NCBI RefSeq assembly: GCF_030160715.1
Contig: NZ_BSOW01000051.1
Location: 1-52,647, forward strand
DNA length: 52,647 bases
DNA from: Bradyrhizobium iriomotense
GTDB taxonomy: Bacteria > Pseudomonadota > Alphaproteobacteria > Rhizobiales > Xanthobacteraceae
Reading direction: 5' to 3'
Shown here: positions 25,145 through 34,577 of the stretch, piece after piece
Layout: every line of letters begins with the position of its first letter
Position numbering within the stretch: the stretch's first letter is position 1
Notes under the pieces: generated by a model
What the model was told of the DNA's origin: nothing
Seen by the model: only the letters and a program-made list of their open reading frames with translations
Database searches by the model: none
Translations under genes and position numbers: made by a program

Positions 25145-27586
25145 ATGGGAGTACTGTCGCATCTGCGGGTCGTCGAAATTGGTAGCTCGGCGGCAACCAG
25201 CTATTGCGCGCGATTGTTTGCTGACTTCGGCGCGGACGTTCAGAAGGTCGAGCCGCCGACAGGCGATCCAATTCGCCACTGCGCGCCGCTCACGCCGATG
25301 GGCCAGAGCGCTTGGTTCGCTTTCCTGAACTTCAACAAGTCAAGCACGATCATCGACCCCGCTGCTTCGGACGCGATAACGCGGCTGGAAGCGATGATCG
25401 AGACCTGCGATATTCTGGTTGACGGCAGGGACATTGATCCGGCGAATTGCCCCTCCATTGATATCGCCGCGATCCACCAACGGCGATCCAGTTTGACCCA
25501 CCTCGAAGCGAGCTGGTTCGGCCGCGAGGGCCCTTATGCGGGATTCACCGCAACCGATGCGACCATTCGCGCGCTCGCCGGCCTTATCAAGCTCGTTGGA
25601 CCGGCCGAAGGCCCGCCGTTGCACGCACCGGATTTCCAGACCGGCATCCTTGGCGGTCTGTGGGGTTTCATCGCGGCGGCTTCTTCGGCGGTCGCACGAA
25701 TGGAGGGGGAGGCAGGACGGTCGTGGTCGGTCAGTGTCTTCGAATCGAGCCTCACTATCAGCGAATATCTCATGTTCGAGGCTTCGGCGCGCGGCGAGGT
25801 CATGCGCCGGATTGGCATTAACCGCTTCTGGCCGGTTTTTCCGGGCGGCATTTACGAAACCAAAAACGGCTGGCTCGGCGTTACGACATTCACGCCGGCA
25901 CAATGGCACGCATTCTGCGATATGCTCGGGCTGTCCGAACTGCGCGATAGTCCGGCTCTGGTTCTCAGCGAAGAGCGTCTGCAACACTTTGAGATGATCG
26001 AACGACACTTCGTGCCAAGGTTGAAGGCTCGGACAGCGCAGGAGTGGTTCGCAGAGGGACTGAAGCGGAAGATCCCGATCGTACCAGTGCCGAACCTATC
26101 CGATCTGCTCCTCGACACAGAAAAAAGGGAGCGCGGCGCAATCGTACCTATCGTCCTAGGCCAAGAAGAGGCCATGACAGTTGGGTCGATGCAGCGGCTG
26201 ACATTGACGCCTCCGCGCCGAGGGGGCAAGGTTCCAGCTGTTGGTGAACAGCGATCTGTCGCGGACATCCGAACCCATCCATCTTTGGCTGCGGTGCGGT
26301 CGTCCACGTGCATCGATGCCGGACGGCAGCCCTTGCGTGGGATTCGCGTTATTGACTTCACGATGGGCTGGGCAGGCCCGTTGTGCACACGCACCTTGGC
26401 TGATCTTGGCGCGGAAGTCATCAAGATCGAGTCCACAAAGTATCCGGATTGGTGGCGCGGTGTTGACCGGCGGTCTCCTTACGTCGACGCTCAGATGTAC
26501 GAAAAGAGCCAAGCCTTTTGCGTCATGAACCGCAACAAGCGCGGCATCACGCTCGACCTCACGCAGCCCCAAGGCCTCGTTCTTGCAAAGCGCCTTCTGG
26601 CGGGAGCCGACGTTGTCGTAGATAATTATTCGGTTGACGTGCTGCCGAAGCTCGGACTTGGCTACGATGTGCTCCGAACGCTTAATCCTCGGCTTGTCAT
26701 GTTGTCAATGTCAGCTTTTGGCGCGAACAGCCTCTATCGCGATTGTCGAGCTTACGGTTCAACCCTTGAGCAGGGGGCAGGGTTGCCGATCGTGGTCGGA
26801 AATCCGGACGGGCCACCCGTGATGAGCCACGTCGCCTTTGGGGATGCCGTCGGTGGGTTGAACGGCTGCGCAGCAGTTCTAGTCGCGCTGATTCACGCCC
26901 GCAATACCGGGCTCGGACAGTTCATTGACCTTGCGCAAATCGAATGCATGATGCCGTTTGCGGCGCCGTGGATCACCGTTCAGTCGATCGGAGGTATGCC
27001 GCCCCCGAAGTATGGTAGCCGACATCCGCAGTTCGTTCCGCATGGCTGCTTTCGGTGCTCGGGCGAGGACAGTTGGGTCATGCTAGCCGCGATCGACGAG
27101 AAAATGTGGCAGAGGCTTGCTATTCTCATTGGACGGCCAGACTGGGCGATAGACGCATCGCTGCAATGTGCAGAAGCTCGCCGCTGTATCGAGGACGAGA
27201 TAGAGAGGGCCATCGAAGCCTGGACGCTCACCCACGATGCCGACCAGGCGATGTCGAAGTTGCAGGCGGGAAGAGTTGCGGTCGGCGTGGCCCGGCAGCC
27301 AACTGATCTGCTCAGGGACCCGCATCTCGGGTCGCGTGGATTTCTCCAGGAAGTGGAACGCGCGTTCATTGGCTTGCATCCACAGCCGTCGATGCCGATC
27401 CGCGACGGGTCGGGGCCGTTTGCGGTTCGCACAGCGGCACCAACGCTCGGAGAGCATAACAGCGAGATACTATCGGGACTTCTCGGGCTCTCCGACACCA
27501 AGATCGCTAAATTGGCGTCGGAGGGCATCATCGGGACGTCGATGGCCTCCGAGAGGGCTGGCAAAAGGAACATGTCGCGAGCATGA
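25145..27586 (+). CDS. Tandem class III CoA-transferase (two CaiB/BaiF domains fused)
   Basis: This 813-residue protein consists of two complete family III CoA-transferase (CaiB/BaiF) domains in one chain, about residues 1-395 and 400-790. Each begins with the family opening (LRVVEIGSSAATSYCARLFADFGAD; IRVIDFTMGWAGPLCTRTLADL..., then EVIKIE). Each keeps an Asp at the place of the acyl-carrying aspartate: APDFQTG near 160 and FGDAVGG near 565. Family members move CoA between carboxylic acids and normally form interlocked dimers, so this fusion may be a covalent pseudo-dimer. The ATG at 25145 has GGAG six bases upstream and is preferred to a frame opening at 25091. Coupled to the monooxygenase, it probably activates the acid formed after ester cleavage. 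Confidence 0.9.
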   Translation: MGVLSHLRVVEIGSSAATSYCARLFADFGADVQKVEPPTGDPIRHCAPLTPMGQSAWFAFLNFNKSSTIIDPAASDAITRLEAMIETCDILVDGRDIDPANCPSIDIAAIHQRRSSLTHLEASWFGREGPYAGFTATDATIRALAGLIKLVGPAEGPPLHAPDFQTGILGGLWGFIAAASSAVARMEGEAGRSWSVSVFESSLTISEYLMFEASARGEVMRRIGINRFWPVFPGGIYETKNGWLGVTTFTPAQWHAFCDMLGLSELRDSPALVLSEERLQHFEMIERHFVPRLKARTAQEWFAEGLKRKIPIVPVPNLSDLLLDTEKRERGAIVPIVLGQEEAMTVGSMQRLTLTPPRRGGKVPAVGEQRSVADIRTHPSLAAVRSSTCIDAGRQPLRGIRVIDFTMGWAGPLCTRTLADLGAEVIKIESTKYPDWWRGVDRRSPYVDAQMYEKSQAFCVMNRNKRGITLDLTQPQGLVLAKRLLAGADVVVDNYSVDVLPKLGLGYDVLRTLNPRLVMLSMSAFGANSLYRDCRAYGSTLEQGAGLPIVVGNPDGPPVMSHVAFGDAVGGLNGCAAVLVALIHARNTGLGQFIDLAQIECMMPFAAPWITVQSIGGMPPPKYGSRHPQFVPHGCFRCSGEDSWVMLAAIDEKMWQRLAILIGRPDWAIDASLQCAEARRCIEDEIERAIEAWTLTHDADQAMSKLQAGRVAVGVARQPTDLLRDPHLGSRGFLQEVERAFIGLHPQPSMPIRDGSGPFAVRTAAPTLGEHNSEILSGLLGLSDTKIAKLASEGIIGTSMASERAGKRNMSRA

Positions 27587-27982
27587 ATAATCGACCCAAC
27601 GACGCCCATGTGCAACGGCGGCATGGCTTATTTTATAAAGCCTAAGTGAAGCCAGCGGAACACGGACGCTGATCAACAGAGACAGAGCTGGCGGTCATTC
27701 GTATCCAGCCCTTGGGGTGCCGAGATTCGAAGCGGCGTATCGCAGGCGGAGGGCTGATTAGGTCAGCGCTGTGAAGACCGGAGTGTCGGTCGGAGCGAGC
27801 GCATGGGACGGCTATGTCACCTCGGCATCGCAGAGCAAGTCGCTGCAGCGCTTGCCGAGAATGATCCGCTATCCTGGAATATGGACCACATCCTCCGTTG
27901 TATGACCGATTGAGCGAGAAAATAAGGTTGGAGGGAATCGACCCACCACTCACGCAATCCAACGCTAGTCCTGAAAGCGAAA
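27587..27982. other. Spacer without clear gene
   Basis: A short plus-strand frame ending near 27913 (HLGIAEQVAAALAENDPL) looks like the tail of a protein but has no start or domain. It may be gene debris. No other feature was recognised. Confidence 0.35.
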
Positions 27983-29056
27983 ATGATGATCAAGTATGCA
28001 GTTGTCGGCGCGGGCCGGATTTCGCAACAAGCCTTCTTGCCGGGAGTCGGACAGTCAACAAACTCGAAGGTCACCGCGATCGTGACTGGTGATCGGGATA
28101 AGGCCGCGCGGTTGGCGGAGTTCCACGCTGTTGGGCAGATCGTCGGCTATGACAGATACGATGCTCTGTTGAGGAGCTCTGACGTCGATGCGGTGTATAT
28201 CGCTCTGCCCAACCACTTGCATGCGGACTGCGCAGTTCGGGCGGCTCGCGCCGGCAAGCATGTCTTGGTCGAGAAGCCGCTCGCTACCAACGAGCAAGAT
28301 GCGCTCGCCATGATCGCCGCTGCGCGCGAAGCCGGCGTGTTTCTGATGACCGCCTACAGGCTTCACAACGAACCCGGAACCGTCGCCGTCCTCGAACATA
28401 TCCGCAACGGCGCGATCGGCCGGCCGCTCTTCTTTCAATCGGTATTCAGTTTCCAGGCACCCCAAGAGAACCACAGACTGAAAGCTGCGAGTTGGGGCGG
28501 GCCGCTCCAGGACGTAGGTGTTTATTGCGTCAATGCGGCTCGTCACATCTTTGCTGAAGAGCCGATCGAGGCCATGGCGATGGCGCGTCGACCGACCGAT
28601 GATCCGCGTTTTTGCGAGGTGGACGCGTCTGTCGCAGCCTTGCTGCGTTTCCCTTCAGGCGGTTTGGCGCAATTCGTCGCCAGCTTCGGGGCGGGAGCCG
28701 TCGACAATTATCGGGTCGTCGGGACGGCAGGCGATCTCGAACTCGATCCCGGCTTCAGGTTCGAGACTGCAACAAGACTACGTCTGCGCCGCGACGGCGA
28801 GGTCAGCGAAACGCAGTTTCCGCAAACCGACCATTTTAGCGCACAGGTGGAATACTTCTCAGATTGCATCAAAGCTGGAACGCCGCCCGAGGCTGATGGG
28901 GAGGAGGGGTTGGCCGACCTGCGCGCACTGGTCGCAATTGAAACGGCGGCCCTGACGGGACAACCGCAAACCATCACGACTCGTCCACGTGCCCGCCATC
29001 CGACGCCCGACATGGTCCGAGTTCCCCCGGTAACCGATCGACGACTGGTCTTTTGA
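27983..29056 (+). CDS. Gfo/Idh/MocA-family oxidoreductase
   Basis: This NAD(P)-dependent dehydrogenase of 357 residues belongs to the glucose-fructose oxidoreductase / inositol dehydrogenase family. The nucleotide-binding motif VGAGRISQQAFLPG is at the N-terminus, and EKPLATNEQDAL contains the conserved EKP Lys. The C-terminal open-sheet domain has YCVNAARHIFAEEP, where a Gfo-type His is seen. Sugar alcohols or cyclitols are typical substrates, and a rhizobial role in inositol or rhizopine-like catabolism would be plausible. It is followed convergently by an RpiR-type regulator, a usual companion of sugar genes. Confidence 0.88.
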   Translation: MMIKYAVVGAGRISQQAFLPGVGQSTNSKVTAIVTGDRDKAARLAEFHAVGQIVGYDRYDALLRSSDVDAVYIALPNHLHADCAVRAARAGKHVLVEKPLATNEQDALAMIAAAREAGVFLMTAYRLHNEPGTVAVLEHIRNGAIGRPLFFQSVFSFQAPQENHRLKAASWGGPLQDVGVYCVNAARHIFAEEPIEAMAMARRPTDDPRFCEVDASVAALLRFPSGGLAQFVASFGAGAVDNYRVVGTAGDLELDPGFRFETATRLRLRRDGEVSETQFPQTDHFSAQVEYFSDCIKAGTPPEADGEEGLADLRALVAIETAALTGQPQTITTRPRARHPTPDMVRVPPVTDRRLVF

Positions 29057-29220
29057 GACGCTGCTCGCCTGCGCGCATCACCGGACGACGAACATAGAAA
29101 AGGCGCGACCGACCGCGCCATACTCTCAGTTGCTGGAGTTGCGACGGCTGCAGCCGTTGTGCGCCCTTCGTGAAATTGGCCAAGGGAATGGGGATCCAAG
29201 CGCAAGCCGCTCCAGTCGCC

Positions 29221-30092
29221 CTACTGACCGGTAACCGTTGGAATCCGCGGATTGACATCGTTTTTCTGTAGTCTCGCTGCCAGCACTACCATCAAAGCAT
29301 GGGCAAGGCACATAGGAGCGGCGAGTGAACGGGAAAGCGTGTATTCATGCTCTGGAACCGCGAATAGAACGCGGGCGCTCTTGGCCAGCGGAGACAGCGT
29401 GCTATCCGATAGCGCAATGATGGGAACGCCATTGCGCCCAGCTTCTTCCACAACGTTGACGACCTCGTTTGCGTAGAAGCGGAACGATACCGCCAAGAGC
29501 ACGTCCTTCTTGCGGATCGTACGCGCGATGTGCGTAGCAAGTCCGCCGCCTGCGTCGAGCAATACACAACGTTTGCCCAGCATGGTCAATATATAGCGAA
29601 GGAATTCAACGACGGGCGCTGAACGCAGTTGCCCGATCAGAAAAACCGAGTCGGCTCTCTCAAGGAGGCTCGCCGCGTCTGAGAGAGCTTTTGGGGAGAT
29701 GTCCCTTAGTATGTCTTGAAGGGAGGCAATGTCACGGACGACCAGGTCGCGCAGGAAACCAACTTCACTGCGATCCAAACGGGCGCCCAGTTCAACCTCC
29801 ACGGCTTTAGTGTGCGCCTCGAACCCCGGAGCGGCAGTTGACAGGCGCCGCTGAAATAGCGCTTGAAGCTCCTTGAAACCTTCATAGCCCAGTGACTGGG
29901 CGAAACGCACGGAGCTCGAGGCATGGATGCCGCAGCGATCGGCGATGGCGTTTCCGAAAGGATTGCGACATCATTCGGGTTCTGGGTTAGATAAACGGCT
30001 ATCTTTCGATAGGACTTGCTCATGTCATCGTAGCGGTCGTGGATGACATGGATCAATTCCTCATAATCTCCCGGTGCCTTCACGTTTTGCAT
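29221..30092 (-). pseudogene. RpiR/MurR-family regulator, one-base frameshift
   Basis: The regulator is in two frames. The 5' frame (from 30092) encodes the start of the helix-turn-helix domain (VIHDRYDDMSKSYRKIAVYL, NPNDVAILS). Near 29951-29956 the text moves to another frame that continues NAIADRCGIHASSSVRFAQS and GYEGFKELQALF, and then the SIS sugar-phosphate-binding domain (FLIGQLRSAPVVEFLRYIL, ALSDSTLSPLAKSA). One lost base explains the change. The SIS domain is otherwise intact to 29221. It lies convergent to the Gfo/Idh/MocA gene and probably controlled it. Translation as found would stop after a few out-of-frame dozen residues. Confidence 0.82.
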
Positions 30093-30294
30093 TTAAGGTA
30101 CTCTCATCATTGGTTTTATAGTGTTTGTATGTTGACGATTTCACTTTCGTTCGGGAGCCTGTCCTCCCTAAGGTCGCTAGCGCCTTCGATCGCGGAAATC
30201 AGGTAGTTCCTAGCATCCAGCTTGAGCAAGGAGCCGGCGGATTTCCGCCAGGATGGCTTCGGTCAGCAGTTCTCATTCTAGTGCACTGTCGAGA

Positions 30295-30819
30295 TCAGGA
30301 CTTCCGTGCTGCAGAGCACGAACGGCTGACCTCCGGTCCGCTCATGAGTGGCATCGAATAATCGACGCTCACGACGTCGAAACGCGTCTCGAACGCAATT
30401 GCGACTGCCTGCTCGACATTGGTTGCCGCCCGCTGACGATCAGTTGGTTCGGCTCGACATGATGGCTTGTGCGCCAGAAGCGCCTCCACCGCCGCGAGCA
30501 GGCTTGTTGGCGTCTTACTTCAGCAGGAAGGCGCGCGCCCGCCTGGAACGCCTCCTGCTCGAGCAGGCTGGAATTGTGCACCGTGAAGATCAACACCTCG
30601 GTCTGAAGCGGGTATTCCCTGATCCGCCGCGCGATGCGTGGCATGGAAAAATCGACGATGGCGACGTGGCGCTGGTTGGCGATTGCAGCAGCACGGCCTT
30701 GCTGCCGTATTCGCTTTGGCGACCACCTCCCAATCCGCCCGCTGATCGAGCACGACCCGAAGTCCCGATCGCACCGCCTCGTGATCGTCGCGATCAGAAA
30801 GCGCTTCATGGCAGAGCAC
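30295..30819 (-). pseudogene. NarL-type response regulator, multiply frameshifted
   Basis: Receiver-domain text is scattered over three frames: MKRFLIA, then DDHEAVRSGLRVVLDQRADW, then NQRHVAIVDFSMP with the phospho-acceptor Asp, then EYPLQTEVLIFTVHNSS, EQEAFQAGAR, and finally MEALLAHKP. At least three frame changes and a small deletion after SMP are needed. A second receiver-like phrase (FDVVSVDYSMPLMSG) follows near 30350, pointing to a duplicated or recombined remnant. No DNA-binding HTH is left. It follows its cognate-type kinase directly. Confidence 0.7.
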
Positions 30820-30905
30820 CCCAGTTCCTTGACACGGTGGCAGCCCGAAACGCCAGCTACGGAAAAAGCGACGTTCGCCCGCCCCCGGTGATCAGTTTTC
30901 TTCTC

Positions 30906-31739
30906 TCATGTGCCTGCGCGGGCCCTCACGAGGGTTGTGGCCGCTTTTCTGTTACGTTTGTTCCCGGCGATATCGCGCGGGAACACCGCCAGTAAGGTTG
31001 TGCCGGAATGTCGCGCCGCCGAGTCGGACTGGATGTGAAGCGTACCTCCGATCTGCTGCAATCTGGCCCGCATGGCTGGAATTCCAACACCCATCACAGC
31101 CTTCGTACCGGATTTCGCGCGCTCCGCCGGAAAGCCCTGGCCGTTGTCGCTGACGGTCAATTGAAAATGGCTGCCGCTCGAGGCGACGACGATTCTCGCC
31201 TCCGTCGCCTTCGCATGACGAAAGACGTTCGTGAGGGCCTCCTGGATGACCCGAAGCAACGCGTGCTGCTTGTCGCGCGACAGGCGATCGATGTCCGACG
31301 AAATCCTGGTCGTGACCTGCAGCGATGTCCGCGCGGCAAATCCCCGCGAATAGCGTTCGATCGTCGCTTTCAATCCGTCGACGGTCAGATTCTGCGGATG
31401 CAGCAGATAAGCAAACGCTCGGATCTCCCGCAGCGCCTCGTCGATCGAGGCATCGATCTCGTCACATAGCCGCGCAGCACTGGCCTGGTCGTTCAGGCAG
31501 GTGCGCAGGCGCATCAGGCCGAGGCTCGCGGCAATCAAATGCTGGCAGGTCGAATCGTGAAGATCGGACGCGATCCGCTGCTGCATTCCCTCCTGGAGGG
31601 ACGCCAGGCTGGCGTTCGGATGCATGTCCGCCAGCCGTTCTTCCGGACCAACCGGCGGCCATTCCCTGACGCTGGTCCGGTTCGCTTCGCAGGTGGGGAA
31701 GCCATGTAGCTTCACGGTACGCACTCGCACTTCGAGCAA
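30906..31739 (-). CDS. NarL-type sensor histidine kinase core, sensor domain missing
   Basis: This 277-residue protein has a HisKA_3 dimerisation/phospho-acceptor helix (RIASDLHDSTCQHLIAASL, His61) and a HATPase domain (N box VIQEALTNVFRHAKA; G box VSDNGQGFPAER; GVGIPAMRARLQQIGGTL). There is no transmembrane or PAS sensor segment, and the first 40 residues look like read-through of non-coding sequence, so the gene seems truncated at its 5' end. The true start may be the ATG at 31622. The response regulator downstream is decayed, so this kinase has no local partner. Confidence 0.72.
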   Translation of the reverse strand: MLEVRVRTVKLHGFPTCEANRTSVREWPPVGPEERLADMHPNASLASLQEGMQQRIASDLHDSTCQHLIAASLGLMRLRTCLNDQASAARLCDEIDASIDEALREIRAFAYLLHPQNLTVDGLKATIERYSRGFAARTSLQVTTRISSDIDRLSRDKQHALLRVIQEALTNVFRHAKATEARIVVASSGSHFQLTVSDNGQGFPAERAKSGTKAVMGVGIPAMRARLQQIGGTLHIQSDSAARHSGTTLLAVFPRDIAGNKRNRKAATTLVRARAGT

Positions 31740-32564
31740 CTCCCGTTGTTTATCCGATGTCGGATTTCAACGTTCCCACGCCGGGGGGCACCTACCTGCC
31801 TCAACCGACGCGGGCCACTCATACACTATGCCCAAGACGTAGGCTGGCGAGGTCTGCTAATCCAAATCGCGTCTTCGGATCAAGCGTACCTTTGAAGCGA
31901 TACTACAATATGACCTTTACCTCTGCTTCAAGCCAGAATCGCCTACCAACCTTGTTAGTCCCGGCGGCGGCCGCTTGTGTAGTCCTGCAGCGATGCCCTT
32001 AAAGGAGAGTTCTTGATAGCCTTGTTGTTCTATTCATTCGTGTGCAATTTAGAACGCAATGTCCGAAACCTGACGACAGGTTGCGGGCACCTGGAATCGC
32101 AAACTCGATGACGCACGGCTTTTGTTCTGGAACGGCGACTGCCACGGACACATTACAAAAAAAATAGCGGGCAGCGGCCCCCAGACGTCAGGCACGAACC
32201 GTGTCCGAGCTGGAAATCAGATGCGACTGGTTCCTGAACTAAGCAGCAAGTACGCACTAATTCTCAAGTACTTTAATTGCGACGTGGTTGCCCCTTCAGT
32301 TCACCTGATATACGAGCTTGGATTGAGAGAAATTCTTTGAGGCCGCCGAACAACGAGCAAGATAACGCGGGGCTGCCGGTCGTTGTCGGCATGCGGTTGG
32401 TCGGAGAGTAGCAGCGCAAGGGCTCCTGTAGCGACACCACCGGCTCTGGCCTAACGACGGCTTGCCTTACGATCATATCCGGGCCCGTGTCATGTCTAGC
32501 GGCGCGCTCTTTTGTACCAAGAGCTCCGTCATCCTGTGGAGTCCTGGTAGGGAAAGCCAGACTG
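31740..32564. other. Gene-poor region
   Basis: More than 800 bp without a recognisable gene. Short frames at 31757-32002 and 32122-32340 have no family features. The sequence around 31880-32060 is more AT-rich than its neighbours. I see no terminator or RNA fold that I would name. Confidence 0.4.
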
Positions 32565-33029
32565 TCAACGTTCTGGTCGACCTCCGTCGATCCGGAAAGT
32601 CGGCAGTTGCCAGGAACCATAATGAAAGTTGATGCCAGCCCCGGCTGGAAAGTTGAGTGATGCCAAAGGAGGGAAGAGGACTGTAGGGTTGAAGAGCTCC
32701 GGGCTAGCGAACAGTGGAAGGTCGACATGCGCGAGAGCTTTCGCGGTCTCAATCGAGTAGATCACATCCCGCGCGGCCCGCTGCGTAGCGCCTTTCATCC
32801 AGAGCTGAAGAAGGCCGATCTGATCGTTTGCGGAGGTCGCGGAGGTGACTTTCCCGAAGAGGTCTACCGCCTGCGTGCATTCGGTTTGAAGTCGCTCCTG
32901 CCAATGCCAATAGACGTCGAAGAACTTTTTCGACAACTCCGTCTGCGTTCCGATGCTATGCTTAGTAAAGTCCTGAAATGCTCGTGTTGCACCGCCGACG
33001 TCATCGTTGATTCCGGCTTCCTTCGTCAT
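32565..33029 (-). CDS. Phasin-family protein
   Basis: This 154-residue protein resembles phasins (Phasin_2), amphipathic helical proteins that coat polyhydroxyalkanoate granules. The segment FQDFTKHSIGTQTELSKKFF is followed by a long amphipathic helix (WHWQERLQTECTQAVDLFGK, LQLWMKGATQRAARDV). It ends in a Pro/Phe-rich tail (LFPPLASLNFPAG). The ATG at 33029 has AAGGA seven bases upstream. No PHA synthase is visible nearby. A small coiled-coil gene lies 730 bp upstream on the same strand. Confidence 0.68.
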   Translation of the reverse strand: MTKEAGINDDVGGATRAFQDFTKHSIGTQTELSKKFFDVYWHWQERLQTECTQAVDLFGKVTSATSANDQIGLLQLWMKGATQRAARDVIYSIETAKALAHVDLPLFASPELFNPTVLFPPLASLNFPAGAGINFHYGSWQLPTFRIDGGRPER

Positions 33030-33762
33030 CCTCATATCCTTGTCATTGTTGAGTGCTCGTGACAGCGCTGTTGCGCTGGAATCCTCCAGTGGGGGCAAAG
33101 GCTTGATGGAAAATGCAGCTCGTCGAAACACACCAGCAATTCGTCGCGCATCGCGCTTTCAGGGCCCTTATGCAGCAATATGGCAGGAGGAGCGACGCTG
33201 CCGCTTTGCTCGGCTCGGCGCCGCGACGCCAAGGGCCCGCTCCGGACTTGACGGGCGGCAGCATCAGCATGGCCTTGATTGATCGATCGAGTGGGCCTCA
33301 TCTGAACTCCTGGGCCGGAGATTGCAAGAGCGCTTCGTCGCCCCGTCACGCGCTCGAAATCTGTCCCAGCAATCGCCGTGCCACCAACGTGGTGTTCGCC
33401 CCCTTTCTGAACAGGAAACGTGCTTCGCGCCGTGCCGCTGGAATGCGTTCGTGCCCTGTTTGGACATCCGTCTCTTCAGCCGGACCGAGCCGAAGATCCC
33501 AAAATGAGAGCGATCATCTTCCCGAACATATTCGTACCATTCGGAGTACGGGGCCGCTGATCGAAATCTCGCTGGAGCGTCTCGAAAGACTCCGAACGGG
33601 TGACATGCTGTCTGAGATCCCATGAGATGGCCCGCCGCCTTTCTCAGCTAAGTCTTATACGGAAAGAACTTCGTACTCAGGCTGATCGACTTTCTGATGA
33701 GCATCGCGAGGCCACGCGCGAACGCGGGCCAGAGGGGGCATGGTTCGTCCCGGCCGGGCTGA
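33030..33762. other. Gene-poor region between phasin and coiled-coil gene
   Basis: Competing open frames cover both strands (plus 33113-33625, minus 33264-33623 and 33032-33349), as expected for GC-rich non-coding or decayed DNA. None has a recognisable domain or a good ribosome site. Confidence 0.4.
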
Positions 33763-34212
33763 TCAGCCGTTCGCCCGACCGGCCTCTCTCCTAGAGCCGC
33801 CTCCTTCGTACTCGCGAAAGAATTCGCTATATCGCGCAGGGTCAATGGTCTTCAGGCGGTTCAGCGCGCGTTTAGCTTCTAGATCGGCGTCTTGGCGATG
33901 ACGATCTTTGATCTTGTTCACTGCATCTATCATGTTTTTTAGTCGCCGCATTGGTGTTGTCTGCCCGGAGTTCTCCTCGAAGCTTGCAAGTGCAGATGTC
34001 TGCCCGAGTGCCTTCGCGAGCGTCCCGAGCTTTTCATCAAGTTCCTCAACGGCGTCAGATAGGGTGTCGAACCGTTCGGTTACGCTCATCTTTTTGGCTA
34101 CGTCCTCGTCGAGTCGCGCGCCAACATTCGTTTCAATGTCCTGAGTCACTGCCCCGCTGAGTGGCGCAAAGAATGGAAAGGAGTACCATGAGAACCAATT
34201 CCGGTTTGACAT
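33763..34212 (-). CDS. Hypothetical coiled-coil protein
   Basis: This 149-residue protein is unrecognised. The ATG at 34212 has AGAGGA at good distance. The N-terminus is aromatic (MSNRNWFSWYSFPFFAPLSG), perhaps a membrane- or granule-surface anchor. A helical acidic region follows (RFDTLSDAVEELDEKLGTLA) with heptad-like leucines, then a charged helix (NMIDAVNKIKDRHRQDADLE). It ends in a Gly/Arg-rich tail. The layout and the neighbouring phasin suggest a PHA-granule or surface-associated protein, but this is inference only. Confidence 0.55.
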   Translation of the reverse strand: MSNRNWFSWYSFPFFAPLSGAVTQDIETNVGARLDEDVAKKMSVTERFDTLSDAVEELDEKLGTLAKALGQTSALASFEENSGQTTPMRRLKNMIDAVNKIKDRHRQDADLEAKRALNRLKTIDPARYSEFFREYEGGGSRREAGRANG

Positions 34213-34577
34213 CGATATCCTCTCGACCATCGGAATGGAGGCGTTCTTTCTCATGTTCCAGCAATTGGCGTGCCAATCGACCGGCCAAATCACGGGCAAA
34301 GTATAATTCCCACTAAGCAGATGAACTGAAAACGACTCCAAGGCGCGGCTTGGCGCGATAGGCTCGCGCTTAGAAGATCCGTAAATGATGATCGATCGGC
34401 TGCTCGGACGACTAAATCGTGAGCCGCCGACATTGAATTCTGTCGATAGATCGAATGCTCAGGGAAGGCCTGCGATGCAGTCAACTACCAGCCTTGGCAA
34501 TTGATGGAGAAGACGGAGGCATGGCTATCGTGGCCGATCAACCGTTAAGAAAGCCGACACGGAACGGAGCCAAAAGA
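34213..34577. other. Intergenic region
   Basis: A divergent spacer between the coiled-coil gene and the outer-membrane barrel gene. A plus-strand frame from 34455 runs into the barrel gene but lacks coding character. GGAG lies nine bases before the ATG at 34578. Promoter elements were not identified with confidence. Confidence 0.35.

Noticed and set aside
25896..25920. TGGCACG-like sigma-54 element near 25903
   Set aside because: Lies in the middle of the CoA-transferase coding region and the GG-to-GC spacing is off by one.
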